A stretch of 64,000 nucleotides of DNA from Haemophilus sputorum CCUG 13788 (GCF_000238795.1 NZ_AFNK01000031.1:124001-188000), one strand, 5' to 3'. Shown: positions 9,075 to 18,943, counted from the stretch's first letter. Numbers and translations: made by a program. Notes: generated by a model from the letters alone, not told the origin.

Positions 9075-9308
9075 TTATGCGTTTGCTTTTGTTACATAGT
9101 CAATCGCTGATTGAACTGTTGTAATTTTTTCAGCTTCTTCATCAGGAATTTCGATATCGAATTCTTCTTCTAAAGCCATTACTAATTCAACAGTATCTAA
9201 AGAGTCTGCGCCTAAATCTTCGATGAATGAAGCTTCAGGTTTAACTGCTGCAGCGTCTGCGCCTAATTGATCAACGATGATTTTTTTTACGCGTTCTTCA
9301 ATGCTCAT
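9075..9308 (-). CDS. acpP: Acyl carrier protein
   Basis: Carries growing fatty acyl chains on a 4'-phosphopantetheine arm. With the start at 9308 ([10 protein letters not shown]) the product has 77 aa, very acidic, with the DSL attachment motif at Ser36 ([10 protein letters not shown]). The frame is open further upstream, but that extension is basic, cysteine-containing and unlike ACP, so it is not used. A terminator hairpin follows at once, and rpe lies 245 bp upstream on the same strand rather than fabG, so acpP looks monocistronic here. Confidence 0.97.
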   Translation of the reverse strand: MSIEERVKKIIVDQLGADAAAVKPEASFIEDLGADSLDTVELVMALEEEFDIEIPDEEAEKITTVQSAIDYVTKANA

Positions 9309-9554
9309 TTTGTGTTTCCTATTATAGTAAATTCGCAAAATGCGAGAGTTAGTTAGTGTAGTCAAAAATTCACTAAATTCAACCTTAGCATAGCAAGGTC
9401 GAACCAGATAAGCTTTTCGATACACTCGAACTAAAAAGGTTCGCTAAACATAGTGCAAGCGAAAAAGCTGTTTCATTTTAACATTAAGACTAGGGTTTAT
9501 CCATTAAAAGCCGTGAAATTTGCAAAAAAATTGCAAAAAACGACCGCTTATTTC

Positions 9555-10229
9555 TTAAAGACCAGCAAGATTTGCTCTCATTTGGTCAATCACTGCCTTG
9601 TAATCCGGCTGATCAAAAATCGCTGAACCGGCAACAAAAGTATCTGCCCCAGCTTCAGCAATTTCAGCAATATTTTCGATTTTTACACCGCCATCCACTT
9701 CTAAACGAATGCTTCTGCCTGAGGCATCAATACGATGACGTACTTCACGCAATTTGTTTAATGTGCTTGGAATAAATTTTTGTCCGCCAAATCCCGGATT
9801 TACCCCCATCAATAAAATCATATCGATTTTATCCATGACATAATCTAAATAATGTAAAGGTGTTGCTGGGTTAAACACTAAGCCAGCTTTACAGCCTAAT
9901 TCACGAATAAGCTGTAAGTTGCGATCGATATGATCGGTTGCTTCTGGATGGAACGTAATGTAGTTTGCGCCCGCTTTAGCAAATTCTGGAATCAGGCGCT
10001 CTACCGGTTTAACCATTAAATGCACATCAATTTCAGCCGTAATGCCGTAGTTACGTAACGCTTGGCAAATGGCTGGGCCAAAAGTTAAATTTGGTACAAA
10101 GTGATTATCCATCACATCAAAATGAATAATATCGCCACCCGCAGCTAATACTGCATTCACATCCTCACCTAGTCGCGCTAAGTCGGCAGAAAGAATAGAA
10201 GGGGCAATTAGAAAAGGTTGTCGAGCCAT
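9555..10229 (-). CDS. rpe: Ribulose-phosphate 3-epimerase
   Basis: Interconverts D-ribulose 5-phosphate and D-xylulose 5-phosphate in the pentose phosphate pathway. The TIM-barrel protein has 224 aa, normal length. Seen are [16 protein letters not shown] at the start with catalytic Ser/Asp, [12 protein letters not shown] with metal-binding His/Asp, [18 protein letters not shown], and EVDGGVK with the second catalytic Asp. The ATG is preceded by GGAGGA-like bases (TAAGGAGGAGA on the minus strand), a strong ribosome site. No gene is tightly linked upstream. Confidence 0.97.
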   Translation of the reverse strand: MARQPFLIAPSILSADLARLGEDVNAVLAAGGDIIHFDVMDNHFVPNLTFGPAICQALRNYGITAEIDVHLMVKPVERLIPEFAKAGANYITFHPEATDHIDRNLQLIRELGCKAGLVFNPATPLHYLDYVMDKIDMILLMGVNPGFGGQKFIPSTLNKLREVRHRIDASGRSIRLEVDGGVKIENIAEIAEAGADTFVAGSAIFDQPDYKAVIDQMRANLAGL

Positions 10230-10411
10230 AAATCTCCTCCTTAAAAGTTATGCTTAAAGTACCATAGATTTAAGCAAAATACAGAGAAACAAGTCACAAA
10301 ACAAAAAAAATTTAAAATCCATAAAAAATTTATTGAAATGTAAAAATTTTGTTGTATCATGCTTTCCCATAATTTAATAATGGATATTATTTAGTTTAGG
10401 AGACAAATAAA

Positions 10412-10684
10412 ATGAAACAAGGCATCCACCCAGAAAACTACCGTGAGGTATTATTTTATGATGCTTCAGCTCAACAAGGTTGGATTATTCGCTCATGCGC
10501 AGCAACCTCAAAAACAATGACTTGGACAGATGGTAAAGAGTATCCGTTCTACCCATTAGATACTTCATCAGCTTCTCACCCTGTTTATACAGGTAAACGC
10601 CGTGAAGCGAACACTGAAGGTCGTGCAAGCCGCTTTAGCGATAAATTCAAAGGCATGGCAAGCCTCATTCAACGCAAAGGATAA
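10412..10684 (+). CDS. rpmE2: 50S ribosomal protein L31 type B (zinc-independent)
   Basis: Alternative L31 used when zinc is scarce. The protein has 90 aa, starts [17 protein letters not shown] and has the [18 protein letters not shown] core. It lacks the CxxC pair of zinc-binding L31, as type B does. The ATG follows TTTAGGAGACAAATAAA, a good ribosome site. rpmJ2 starts 5 bp after its stop, so the two are co-transcribed. In many proteobacteria this pair is repressed by Zur; upstream I see only a half-site-like GAAATGTAA (about 10335) and no convincing palindrome. Confidence 0.95.
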   Translation: MKQGIHPENYREVLFYDASAQQGWIIRSCAATSKTMTWTDGKEYPFYPLDTSSASHPVYTGKRREANTEGRASRFSDKFKGMASLIQRKG

Positions 10685-10689
10685 GCAAA

Positions 10690-10815
10690 ATGCAAATTTT
10701 AAACTCATTAAAAAGCGCGAAAACTCGCCACCAAGATTGCAAAATCGTACGTCGCAAAGGCAAACTTTATGTCATTTGCAAAAGCAACCCGAGATTCAAA
10801 GCTCGTCAACGTTAA
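10690..10815 (+). CDS. rpmJ2: 50S ribosomal protein L36, second type
   Basis: A 41-aa basic protein ([16 protein letters not shown] ... [11 protein letters not shown]). The [20 protein letters not shown] end is diagnostic of L36. Its length and the inserted SAKTRHQD segment are those of the alternative YkgO type, which replaces zinc-binding L36, although two cysteines remain. It forms an operon with rpmE2 upstream (5 bp) and the DUF4198 gene downstream (12 bp). Confidence 0.92.
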   Translation: MQILNSLKSAKTRHQDCKIVRRKGKLYVICKSNPRFKARQR

Positions 10816-10827
10816 CAAGGATCTTCA

Positions 10828-11609
10828 ATGAAGAAACTATTATTAGCTACTTCTTTATGTATTTTTGCAGCTTCTTCTCACGCACACCGTGTTTCACACC
10901 ATTAAAAGCGGGTGAAGTGTTACAAGCCGATTTAGGTTACGGCGAATTCCCAACGCTCGAAACCATTCCAGAAAAACGCCTCTCTTTTTTTGAGCAAGGA
11001 ATGCACTTATTAAGCGCTAAAGGCAGTGAAGCATTAAAACAATCAGGTGATAAAAACTATCACTTTGTTAGCCAAGCACCTTTAGCAGAAGGTAGCTATG
11101 TTATTTCTGCAACCTATAAACCAACTTTCTGGTCGCAAAATGCCGAAGGTTGGAAGCAAGCAGATATGAAAAATACGCCGAACGCAACCTACTGCGAACA
11201 AACCTCTATGTATGGGAAACAGATTATCAATGTCGGTAAAGATAGTGGTGTAGATGTTGTGGCTGATAAAGTAGGGCACAAATTGGAAATCGTGCCAATG
11301 GTTAACCCTGCATCAGTGAAAGTGGGTGAGCCATTTAAAGTTGTTGTATTATACGAAGGTGAGCCACTACCAAATGCAACGCTTACTGCAACGTTCAAAG
11401 GATTTGATATTCAAGACCACAGCCATTCGCATAAAGTGGAAGCGCAAGCATTCTCTGATACAACTGGCGAAGACGGTACAGTTAACATCATTCCATTAAA
11501 AGATGGTTTCTGGAAAGCTGCTGTGGTGCATGAAGTGCCATTTAGTGATCCTGCACAATGTCAAAAATCTAAACACTACGCAAGTATGACATTTGATATC
11601 GCGAAATAA
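10828..11609 (+). pseudogene. DUF4198 (NikM-like) secreted protein, frameshifted after the signal peptide
   Basis: The ATG at 10828 has a good ribosome site (AAGGATCTTC) and encodes a signal peptide (MKKLLLATSLCIFAASSHA) followed by HRVSHH and a stop. The rest of the protein (from PLKAGEVLQADLGYGEFP to the end at 11609) continues in another frame. One extra T at about 10891-10894 would give HRVFTPLKAGEVL, a seamless join. DUF4198 proteins are periplasmic and are often linked to nickel, cobalt or zinc transport. The conserved CEQTSMYGKQIINVG and CQKSKHYASMTFDIAK parts are intact. Position behind rpmE2-rpmJ2 suggests a metal-starvation role. A true one-base deletion or a sequencing error cannot be told apart here. 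Confidence 0.85.
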
Positions 11610-11628
11610 TTTTTCCGCTTTAAATCAT

Positions 11629-11660
11629 AACCCCCAGCCTGAAAATCAGATTGGGGGTTT
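11629..11660. terminator. Bidirectional terminator between DUF4198 gene and mpl
   Basis: AACCCCCAGCCTGA, short loop, TCAGATTGGGGGTTT forms a stem of about 12 pairs with one mismatch. T/A runs on both sides serve the converging genes. Confidence 0.85.
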
Positions 11661-11664
11661 ATTA

Positions 11665-13029
11665 TCAAGCGGTCAATTTTTCTAAAAGTTTTGCGTGAAT
11701 GCCACCGAAGGCACCATTACTCATCACAAGGATGTGATCACCGCTTTTCGCTTCATGCGTTACCGCATCAACTAGCTCATCTAAATTTGCAGACCATTTT
11801 GCTGGCTGAGTTAACGCATCAGTAATCACGCTCACTTGCCATGGAATAGTTTCCGGCTGATACACAAATACCGCATCTGCATCTTTCAAACTTGGTGCAA
11901 TCTCTTCCTTATGCACGCCCATTTTCATTGTATTAGAACGCGGCTCAAGCACCGCAAGAATTCGTGCATCTTTCCCCACTTTGCTACGCAATGCACCAAT
12001 AGTAGCTTCAATCGCGGTTGGATGGTGGGCAAAATCATCATAAACAGTGACTCCACGCACTTCACCTTTGACTTCTAAACGACGATTCGCATTAATAAAT
12101 GAACCTAACGCTTCACATGCCCCCGCCACAGAAACACCTGCATGATGGCTTGCAGCAATCGCCATTAACGCATTGTGCATATTGTGCGCACCGATAATCT
12201 GCCATTTCACCACACCCGCTTTTTCGCCAAAGTGATACACTTCAAATGCTGAGCAATCTGCCACTAATGGTTTGGCAAACCACTCTTTTCCTTCGCCAAT
12301 AAATTGTAATTGGCTATATGCGCCCATCTTCAGCGTATCTTGCACGTTTTGATCGGAAACTGCTGACAAAATGCAACCACTTTGTGGCATGGTACGCACA
12401 AGATGATGGAACTGACGTTGAATCGCTTTTAAGTCATCAAAAATATCAGCATGGTCAAATTCAATGTTATTGATAATTAACGTTCTCGGCGTGTAATGTA
12501 CGAATTTTGAACGCTTATCAAAAAAGGCTGAATCATATTCATCGGCTTCAATCACAAAGAATTTGCTTGAACCTGCACGCGCAGAAATCCCAAAATTACC
12601 CGCAACCCCACCGATTAAGAAACCCGCATCGATGCCGTTTTTCTCCAGAATCCACGCCAACATTCCTGTTGTAGTCGTTTTGCCATGTGTACCAGAAACG
12701 GCTAATACCCAACGATCTTTGAGCAAATTATCATGCAACCATTGCGGGCCAGAGGTGTAATTCAATTGGTTATCCAACACATATTCCACACATGGATTGC
12801 CACGACTCATCGCATTACCAATCACCACTAAATCTGGCGCAGGTTGTAATTGCGCAACATCATAATTCGGAATAATTTCAATGCCGTGATTTTCTAAAAA
12901 AGTACTCATCGGCGGATAAACGTTAGTATCCGAACCAGTAACATGGTAGCCCAACTCGCGCGCGATCATCGCCACACCGCCCATAAAGGTGCCACAGATA
13001 CCTAAAATATGAATATGTTTTTTTGTCAT
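11665..13029 (-). CDS. mpl: UDP-MurNAc:L-Ala-gamma-D-Glu-meso-DAP ligase
   Basis: Recycles cell-wall tripeptide by ligating it to UDP-MurNAc. The Mur-ligase protein has 454 aa from the start at 13029 (MTKKHIHILGICGTFMGG). Domain order: N-terminal Rossmann fold with GICGTFMGG, central ATPase with the P-loop SGTHGKTTT, then EADEYDSAFFDKRSKF, which distinguishes Mpl from MurC, and a C-terminal domain with VYDDFAHHPTAIEAT and EPRSNTMK. The upstream in-frame start would add only MKEGKI and is not preferred. Confidence 0.96.
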   Translation of the reverse strand: MTKKHIHILGICGTFMGGVAMIARELGYHVTGSDTNVYPPMSTFLENHGIEIIPNYDVAQLQPAPDLVVIGNAMSRGNPCVEYVLDNQLNYTSGPQWLHDNLLKDRWVLAVSGTHGKTTTTGMLAWILEKNGIDAGFLIGGVAGNFGISARAGSSKFFVIEADEYDSAFFDKRSKFVHYTPRTLIINNIEFDHADIFDDLKAIQRQFHHLVRTMPQSGCILSAVSDQNVQDTLKMGAYSQLQFIGEGKEWFAKPLVADCSAFEVYHFGEKAGVVKWQIIGAHNMHNALMAIAASHHAGVSVAGACEALGSFINANRRLEVKGEVRGVTVYDDFAHHPTAIEATIGALRSKVGKDARILAVLEPRSNTMKMGVHKEEIAPSLKDADAVFVYQPETIPWQVSVITDALTQPAKWSANLDELVDAVTHEAKSGDHILVMSNGAFGGIHAKLLEKLTA

Positions 13030-13222
13030 TATCTTGCCTTCTTTCACATCTATTTTTGCAAAAAACCGTAAAATTTCGACCGCTTAGTGCGATAAAAAGT
13101 TGCGATATTCTATCACATCTGCGCCTCGCTCACCTTACAAGCGGTCTGATTTACGATAAAATTTGCAAAACTTCGGGAAAAACAAACCGCTTGTAAACTA
13201 GTATTCAGACTCACGAAAAGAA

Positions 13223-13253
13223 AAAAGGCTTAGCATTTTATGCTAAGCCTTTT
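13223..13253. terminator. Terminator after dnaJ
   Basis: AAAAGGCTTAGCA, loop TTTTA, TGCTAAGCCTTTT is a perfect 13-bp stem just downstream of the dnaJ stop. A/T runs on both strands let it also protect mpl. Confidence 0.9.
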
Positions 13254-13259
13254 GCGTTA

Positions 13260-14402
13260 TTAGTGTTTACCTAAATTGCTAAAGAAGTTCTTCACGCTAT
13301 CTAAAAAGCCTTCTTGCTGTGGGCGATGTTTCCCTTTGCCATCGAAACTTTCTTCTAATTTGCGCAGAAGCTCTTTTTGTTCTTCGCTTAATTTTACTGG
13401 TGTTTCAACAATCACTTTGCAGATTAAATCACCCGCGTAGCCGCCTCTCGGGCTTGCTACCCCTTTACCACGTACACGGAAGAGTTTACCCGTTTGTGTT
13501 TCTGCTGGGATTTTGAGTTTCAATTTGCCTTCTAAAGTTGGCACTTCAATATCTCCGCCTAATGCCGCTTGAGTGAAGCTAATTGGCACTTCGCAGTAAA
13601 GGTTTGAACCATCACGTTCAAAAATCTCATGGTCACGAACGTGAATCACTACATATAAATCGCCCGCTGGTGCACCATTTTCCCCTGCAGCCCCTTCGCC
13701 TGATAAGCGTAATTGGTTACCGGTATCTACCCCCGCCGGAATAGTGACCGATAGGTTTTTCGCTTTTTGAACACGTCCATCACCGTGACAAGATTTACAT
13801 GGTTTCTCGATTTTTTTGCCTGAACCGTGACAGCTTGGGCAAACAGATTCACTCACAAAGAAACCTTGCTGGCGACGAATTCGACCAGAACCGTGACAAT
13901 GCGGACAAGTTTCCACTTTAGAATCTTTTTCTGCACCAGTACCGTGGCAAGTATCACACTCAGCTAATGTAGAAAGACGAATATCTTTTTTACAGCCTTT
14001 TACTGCTTCTTCTAAGGTGATTTCGATGTCGTAACGTAAGTCATCGCCCCGTACCACACGTTGACGGCGACCGCCTCCGCCAAAACCACCACCAAACATT
14101 TCGCTGAAGATGTCTTCAAAGCCGCCGAAACCGCCACCGAAGCCACCAAAGCCGCCGCCAGCACCGCCACCGCCTTGTTCAAAGGCTGCATGACCATATT
14201 GGTCGTAAGCTGCACGTTTTTCAGCATCGCCTAGTACTTCATAAGCTTCATTGATCTCTTTAAATTTTTCTTCTGCATCTTTGCTGCCTTGGTTTTTATC
14301 CGGGTGATGTTTAGACGCTAAACGTTTATACGCACGTTTGATGTCGTTCTCACTCGCCCCTTTTTGTAAGCCAAGGACTTCGTAGTAATCTTTTTTTGCC
14401 AT
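13260..14402 (-). CDS. dnaJ: Chaperone protein DnaJ (Hsp40)
   Basis: Co-chaperone that binds substrates and stimulates DnaK ATPase. The protein has 380 aa. The J domain (1-70) has HPD at residues 33-35; a Gly/Phe-rich linker spans about 75-115; the zinc domain carries four CxxCxGxG repeats ([32 protein letters not shown]); the C-terminal substrate-binding domains follow. It lies downstream of dnaK on the same strand but separated from it by a 134-aa gene and two apparent terminator/repeat stretches. Confidence 0.98.
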   Translation of the reverse strand: MAKKDYYEVLGLQKGASENDIKRAYKRLASKHHPDKNQGSKDAEEKFKEINEAYEVLGDAEKRAAYDQYGHAAFEQGGGGAGGGFGGFGGGFGGFEDIFSEMFGGGFGGGGRRQRVVRGDDLRYDIEITLEEAVKGCKKDIRLSTLAECDTCHGTGAEKDSKVETCPHCHGSGRIRRQQGFFVSESVCPSCHGSGKKIEKPCKSCHGDGRVQKAKNLSVTIPAGVDTGNQLRLSGEGAAGENGAPAGDLYVVIHVRDHEIFERDGSNLYCEVPISFTQAALGGDIEVPTLEGKLKLKIPAETQTGKLFRVRGKGVASPRGGYAGDLICKVIVETPVKLSEEQKELLRKLEESFDGKGKHRPQQEGFLDSVKNFFSNLGKH

Positions 14403-14464
14403 AGTATTTCCGTATTTTTATTTGCAAATATTTTGTTATTTCTGACCGCTTGCATTCGCTATTT

Positions 14465-14869
14465 TTAGCAATGTGGGCGAATTGAAATGTAAATATCCAC
14501 TTTGCCATTTGGATAATATTTCTCAAAATCCACTTTATAAGCACGTTTTAATAAGCCTTGCTTTTCCTTATTCCAAATATGTTGCCACGTTTGAACTACT
14601 GATTTGCCAGTCGTAGGGAAGATTTCATACCAAGTCAGATCTTCAATTTCAATGGTTGAGGAACTGTCTTCTGGTTTACTTTCTTGAGCAACAGCAACAT
14701 CATAATAGCCCGTAAAATCCGATTCGTAATTCAGATAAACACCATAATAAGGCTCATTTTTAGTCAATTTTGCAAAATTATTCTGCCAAAGCTGTCCAAT
14801 CTTTTCCGCGGTATTTTCCTTTATGTTATGCGTACGAATTGTAGCAAATGGATAAAGTGTAAGTGGCAT
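14465..14869 (-). CDS. GyrI-like effector-binding-domain protein, 134 aa
   Basis: Stand-alone protein resembling the AraC-type effector-binding (GyrI-like/SOUL-fold) domain. Seen are GVYLNYESDFTGYYDVAVA, the WYEIFPTTGKSVV strand, WQHIWN and a C-terminal YKVDFEKYYPNGKVDIYISIR, which fits the F-E-x-Y-x-x-G-x-V-D-I-Y-I ending of the family. No DNA-binding domain is present, so it is probably a small-molecule sensor or sequestering protein; ligand unknown. It lies between dnaK and dnaJ, 62 bp from dnaJ, and is preceded by a terminator after dnaK, so it need not be in the heat-shock transcript. Confidence 0.75.
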   Translation of the reverse strand: MPLTLYPFATIRTHNIKENTAEKIGQLWQNNFAKLTKNEPYYGVYLNYESDFTGYYDVAVAQESKPEDSSSTIEIEDLTWYEIFPTTGKSVVQTWQHIWNKEKQGLLKRAYKVDFEKYYPNGKVDIYISIRPHC

Positions 14870-14924
14870 AGCTATTCCTTAAATTTACAAAATTCTGGGT
14901 AAATTTGACCGCTTGTAACATACT

Positions 14925-14946
14925 CCTCTCTTTAGCAAAGAGGGGG
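14925..14946. repeat. Dispersed palindrome element, short copy
   Basis: CCTCTCTTTAGCAAAGAGGGGG matches the inner palindrome of the 3697-3858 element, without the TCTCCCCTAAC arm. It lies between dnaK and the 134-aa gene. Confidence 0.7.
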
Positions 14947-14963
14947 ATCATTTATATACACTA

Positions 14964-14987
14964 AAAGGGCGTGTTTCCACGCCCTTT
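14964..14987 (-). terminator. Terminator after dnaK
   Basis: AAAGGGCGTG, loop TTTC, CACGCCCTTT forms a 10-bp stem directly downstream of the dnaK stop. Confidence 0.85.
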
Positions 14988-15011
14988 ATTTATGCTCGAA
15001 GAGCCGTGAAA

Positions 15012-16919
15012 TTATTTGTTGTCTTTCACTTCTTCAAATTCAGCATCTACCACGCCATCATCTTTTGCTGATGATTGTTGTGGTTGCTCGCCACCAGCTT
15101 GTTGAGCTTTTGCTTGAGCTGCTTGCATTAATGGTTCAGAGGCTTTAATTACCGCTTCAATTTTCGCTTCGATCTCTGCTTTGTCTTCGCTTTTTGCTGC
15201 AGTTTCAAGTTCGCTTACTGCTGCTTCAATTTTCTCTTTGTCTGAAGCAGCTAACGCATCACCTGCTTCGGTAATTTGTTTGCGAGTTGCGTGTGCGATA
15301 CCGTCTGCTTGGTTACGCGCTTGTACTAACTCTTCAAATTTACGGTCTGCATCAGCATTTGCTTCTGCATCACGCACCATTTGTTGAATTTCTTCATCAG
15401 ATAAACCAGATGATGCTTGAATACGAATTTGTTGCTCTTTACCCGTATTTTTATCTTTTGCAGATACGTTGATTACGCCGTTTGCATCGATGTCGAAAGT
15501 AACTTCAATTTGTGGCATACCACGCGGTGCAGGGTTGATACCTTCTAGGTTGAATTGACCTAAAGATTTGTTGTCTGCCGCACGTTTACGCTCACCTTGT
15601 AACACGTGGATAGTTACTGCAGCTTGGTTATCTTCCGCAGTTGAGAACACTTGCGATTTTTTAGTTGGAATCGTGGTGTTTTTCTCAATTAAGGTTGTCA
15701 TCACACCACCCATGGTTTCGATACCAAGTGATAACGGGGTTACGTCTAATAATAGAACGTCTTTCACATCACCTTTTAATACGCCACCTTGAACCGCTGC
15801 ACCAATTGCCACCGCTTCATCTGGGTTTACGTCTTTACGAGCTTCTTTACCGAAGAATTCAGCCACTTTTTGTTGTACTAACGGCATACGAGTTTGGCCA
15901 CCCACAAGAATGATATCATGGATTTCGTTTACACTCTTACCTGCATCTTTTAATACTGCTTTTAATGAGTCAATTGAGCTTGCCACTAAGTCTTCAACTA
16001 ATGCTTCTAATTTCGCACGAGTTACGCTGATTGCTAAGTGTTTAGGACCTGTTGCATCTGCTGTGATATACGGAAGGTTCACTTCTGTAGATTGCGCTGA
16101 TGAAAGTTCGATTTTCGCTTTTTCAGCGGCTTCTTTCACACGTTGTAATGCCATTGGGTCATTACGTAAATCAACACCTTGTTCTTTTTTGAACTCATCA
16201 ATGATGTAGTCGATTACGCGGTTATCGAAATCTTCACCACCTAAGTGAGTGTTACCACCTGTTGCTAATACTTCAAAAGTTTGTTCGCCGTCGAAGTTAT
16301 CGATTTCGATGATTGAGATATCAAATGTACCACCACCTAAGTCGTAAACTGCGATCACTTGATTCTCTTTGCTTGAACCTAAACCAAACGCCAAGGCAGC
16401 CGCCGTTGGTTCATTGATAATGCGTTTAACATCTAAACCTGCAATTTTACCTGCATCAATAGTTGCTTGACGTTGTGCATCGTTGAAGTACGCAGGCACA
16501 GTAATTACTGCTTCAGTTACAGATTCACCCAAGAAATCTTCTGCCGTTTTTTTCATTTTTTTCAATACTTCGGCAGAGATTTGTGGCGGCGCTAATTTAT
16601 CGCCTTTTACATTTACCCACGCATCGCCGTTATCTGCACGCACGATTTCGAAAGGCATAATTTTAATATCGCGTTGTACTTCTTCGCTCTCAAAACGACG
16701 ACCAATTAAACGTTTAATTGCGAATAATGTATTTTTCGGGTTAGTGATTGCTTGACGTTTTGCTGGCTGACCAACTAAGGTTTCATTATCTGTATAAGCA
16801 ATAATTGAAGGGGTGGTGCGCGCACCTTCTGCATTTTCAATTACGCGCGCTTTGTCGCCATCCATTACTGCTACACAAGAGTTTGTTGTACCTAAGTCAA
16901 TACCAATGATTTTTCCCAT
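15012..16919 (-). CDS. dnaK: Chaperone protein DnaK (Hsp70)
   Basis: ATP-dependent Hsp70 chaperone of the cytosol, 635 aa. Nucleotide-binding domain: [16 protein letters not shown] phosphate loop, the Gly-rich [15 protein letters not shown] strand and [11 protein letters not shown]. The [14 protein letters not shown] linker/substrate-binding start follows, then the helical lid and an acidic EEVKDNK-type C-terminus (EEV motif). Upstream is a good sigma-32-like promoter. dnaJ is downstream but not immediately adjacent, which is a small departure from the usual dnaK-dnaJ pair. Confidence 0.98.
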   Translation of the reverse strand: MGKIIGIDLGTTNSCVAVMDGDKARVIENAEGARTTPSIIAYTDNETLVGQPAKRQAITNPKNTLFAIKRLIGRRFESEEVQRDIKIMPFEIVRADNGDAWVNVKGDKLAPPQISAEVLKKMKKTAEDFLGESVTEAVITVPAYFNDAQRQATIDAGKIAGLDVKRIINEPTAAALAFGLGSSKENQVIAVYDLGGGTFDISIIEIDNFDGEQTFEVLATGGNTHLGGEDFDNRVIDYIIDEFKKEQGVDLRNDPMALQRVKEAAEKAKIELSSAQSTEVNLPYITADATGPKHLAISVTRAKLEALVEDLVASSIDSLKAVLKDAGKSVNEIHDIILVGGQTRMPLVQQKVAEFFGKEARKDVNPDEAVAIGAAVQGGVLKGDVKDVLLLDVTPLSLGIETMGGVMTTLIEKNTTIPTKKSQVFSTAEDNQAAVTIHVLQGERKRAADNKSLGQFNLEGINPAPRGMPQIEVTFDIDANGVINVSAKDKNTGKEQQIRIQASSGLSDEEIQQMVRDAEANADADRKFEELVQARNQADGIAHATRKQITEAGDALAASDKEKIEAAVSELETAAKSEDKAEIEAKIEAVIKASEPLMQAAQAKAQQAGGEQPQQSSAKDDGVVDAEFEEVKDNK

Positions 16920-16969
16920 AATTTTTTCCCTCTAGATAAATTCGTTTGAATTAGTTTATGTTGCCGAAA

Positions 16970-16997
16970 AGATAAGGTTCGTTTAACGCTTTTCAAG
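16970..16997 (-). promoter_or_regulatory. Sigma-32-type heat-shock promoter of dnaK
   Basis: On the minus strand CTTGAAA (16991-16997) is followed after 13 bp by CCTTATCT (16970-16977). This fits the heat-shock consensus CTTGAAA - 13 to 15 bp - CCCCATnT with two changes in the -10 box. It lies about 50 bp before the dnaK start. Confidence 0.7.
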
Positions 16998-17178
16998 CCC
17001 AGCGTAGAAAATTCTTATCGGCTGTGATTCAAAAGAATGGAGCGTTTGAATTCGCTCATTCAGACGGAGCAATAAATAAGGACAAAAAAACACGCTTCAA
17101 GGGCAAAATTAAAAAAATTTGCAAATTTTTGCTAAAATCTGCCCGCTTGTCAGGAAATATTATGTGTTGAGGAAAATT

Positions 17179-17409
17179 ATGGCATTACATCGCTGCCCTG
17201 AGTGTCGCCGAAAAATTAGCGAAAGCGCAATACTTTGCCCGCATTGTGGCTTCTCGTTTGATGCCGCAAATTTAGAAATTTATAAACAAAAATTAGAAGA
17301 GCGCCGTTTGCATAATCAGCAATTAACTCGGCAAAATGTGAAAATTCAGCTATTTTGGTTAGCCGTATTTGCATTGGTGATCGGATTTGCTGCTTGGTGG
17401 AAAAACTAG
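17179..17409 (+). CDS. Small zinc-ribbon membrane protein, 76 aa
   Basis: Starts MALHRCPECRRKISE at 17179, with TGAGGAAAATT ahead as ribosome site; the longer upstream frame is not needed. Two knuckles, CPEC and CPHC, form a zinc ribbon at residues 6-26. A charged, probably coiled linker follows, and one membrane segment (IQLFWLAVFALVIGFAAW) ends the protein. This is the common zinc-ribbon plus C-terminal anchor layout; role unknown. It is divergent from dnaK and ends at a strong bidirectional terminator before the capsule export genes. Confidence 0.75.
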   Translation: MALHRCPECRRKISESAILCPHCGFSFDAANLEIYKQKLEERRLHNQQLTRQNVKIQLFWLAVFALVIGFAAWWKN

Positions 17410-17450
17410 CCCACTCAATCATCAGCTTTTATACTTGTAAAAAAGCAATA

Positions 17451-17491
17451 AAAAATGACCGCTTGTACAAACATTACAAGCGGTCATTTTT
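17451..17491. terminator. Bidirectional terminator made of two inverted uptake signals
   Basis: AAAATGACCGCTTGTA, loop CAAACAT, TACAAGCGGTCATTTTT is a perfect 16-bp stem. Both arms contain the ACAAGCGGTC uptake core. It separates the zinc-ribbon gene from bexA. Confidence 0.9.
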
Positions 17492-17495
17492 AGTC

Positions 17496-18149
17496 TTATT
17501 TTTGCGTCTCGTTGTAATATTGATACGCTTTGTCCATATCTTCAAAATGGTGCATGATGCCATTTTCTAACACCACCGCATTATCACAATAAGACTTCAT
17601 CGCACTCGGGCTATGTGAAACTAAAATGATAGAACGGTCTTTGCGTTTTTCAAACAACTCATACTTACATTTTTCTGCAAAGCGAGAATCCCCTACTGCA
17701 ATTACCTCATCGATTAAGTAGCAATCAAACTCAACCGAAAGTGAGAGAGCAAATGCAAGTCGAGCTTTCATCCCTGATGAGTACTTCTTCACTGGCTCAT
17801 AAAGATAATCGCCTAATTCCGAAAACTCTTTTGTAAAACGAGTCACATAATCTGGATCAACATCATACAAACGACAAATAAAACGTAGATTATCCATCCC
17901 TGTTAAACTACCTTGGAATGCCCCACTAAAAGCTAACGGCCAAGAGATGCTCATAGAACGTTCAATCGTGCCACTTGTTGGGGGCTCAACTCCGCTCATC
18001 AAACGAATGAGCGTAGATTTACCCGCACCATTTCGCCCTAAAATCCCGATTTTTTCGCCTTTTTGTAGCTCAAAATTGATATCCTTTAACACGGTTTTCC
18101 AACCGTTATTTGTGTGATACTTCTTACACACATTATTTACGCGAATCAT
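17496..18149 (-). CDS. bexA: Capsule exporter ATP-binding protein
   Basis: ATPase of the ABC-2 exporter that moves group 2 capsule polymer across the inner membrane (BexA/CtrD/KpsT/CpxA family). The protein has 217 aa, standard length. Walker [10 protein letters not shown], signature [14 protein letters not shown], Walker [12 protein letters not shown] and switch SHSPSAM are visible in order. The [17 protein letters not shown] insert after [12 protein letters not shown] is typical of capsule KpsT relatives. Its ATG overlaps the bexB stop (last gene of the leftward bexDCBA operon). Confidence 0.96.
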   Translation of the reverse strand: MIRVNNVCKKYHTNNGWKTVLKDINFELQKGEKIGILGRNGAGKSTLIRLMSGVEPPTSGTIERSMSISWPLAFSGAFQGSLTGMDNLRFICRLYDVDPDYVTRFTKEFSELGDYLYEPVKKYSSGMKARLAFALSLSVEFDCYLIDEVIAVGDSRFAEKCKYELFEKRKDRSIILVSHSPSAMKSYCDNAVVLENGIMHHFEDMDKAYQYYNETQK

Positions 18150-18943
18150 TGTGGCTCAACTCCTTTACTGAAGTTTTTAACCATCACTAAGCCCATTAAC
18201 AACAAGGCAAGATCACTCACAACTAAAAAACCGACACTTTCATAAGTAACCACGGTATCGCCAAAATAGCCATGGCGGAACATTTCTGTACCATGAATCA
18301 TCGGAAACCAAAGTGCAATAGATTGTGCCTGTGCTGGAAGGTTATGAACGAAGAAAAATGCGCCAGAAATTGGTAATAAAACGAAACTCAGTGTTCCCCA
18401 AATTTTACCAAACACATCAAATTGTTGCGCAATCGCACAAATGATTAACCCCAAACCAAAAGCAAACATTGCCATGAGGAACCATGCAATAAGCATATAA
18501 AACACATCATGCGGTGCATCAATCCAATCAATCATGACTAAGATTGCCATAAAAAGAATTTGAGCAATTGAAGCGCCAGCAACTTCGAGTAGCACACGTG
18601 TGAAGATGGTATCAAGTACACGCACGTTACGGTGATAAAGCAAACTCAAGTTTGCCGAAATCGAACCAATCGCGCGGTTTGAAGCATTTCGCCACATCAT
18701 TGCCATTGGATACCCCGTCATCACAAAGGCAATCATATTTAAAGTAGAGAATTTATCAGCACGGATAAATTTCCACATCATTACAATAAAAAAAGTCATG
18801 AGCAAAGGCTCAATAAATAGCCATAAAAAGCCGACATTTTGACGCCCATAACGGGTGATAATTTCACGCATAAGCAATGCGTTAATCACCCGTCCTTGAA
18901 TCGCTAATGACTGTTTAAACGTTGTTTCGTCACCATATTGCAT
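18146..18943 (-). CDS. bexB: Capsule exporter inner-membrane permease
   Basis: Transmembrane partner of BexA (ABC-2 family, KpsM/CtrC type), 265 aa with about six membrane helices. The conserved [20 protein letters not shown] start and the periplasm-facing [16 protein letters not shown] segment identify the family. Stop and start overlap with bexA (ATGA-type overlap) and abut bexC, indicating translational coupling in the export operon. Confidence 0.95.
   Translation of the reverse strand: MQYGDETTFKQSLAIQGRVINALLMREIITRYGRQNVGFLWLFIEPLLMTFFIVMMWKFIRADKFSTLNMIAFVMTGYPMAMMWRNASNRAIGSISANLSLLYHRNVRVLDTIFTRVLLEVAGASIAQILFMAILVMIDWIDAPHDVFYMLIAWFLMAMFAFGLGLIICAIAQQFDVFGKIWGTLSFVLLPISGAFFFVHNLPAQAQSIALWFPMIHGTEMFRHGYFGDTVVTYESVGFLVVSDLALLLMGLVMVKNFSKGVEPQ

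Noticed and set aside
9309-9425. Longer N-terminus of AcpP
   Set aside because: The extension is basic and unlike ACP; the normal start is at 9308.
10330-10356. Zur box ahead of rpmE2
   Set aside because: Only one half (GAAATGTAA) resembles the site; the other half is not its inverted partner.
14012-14227. Ala/Val-rich open frame in the dnaJ region
   Set aside because: It is an alternative reading of the DNA coding for the Gly/Phe-rich linker of DnaJ.
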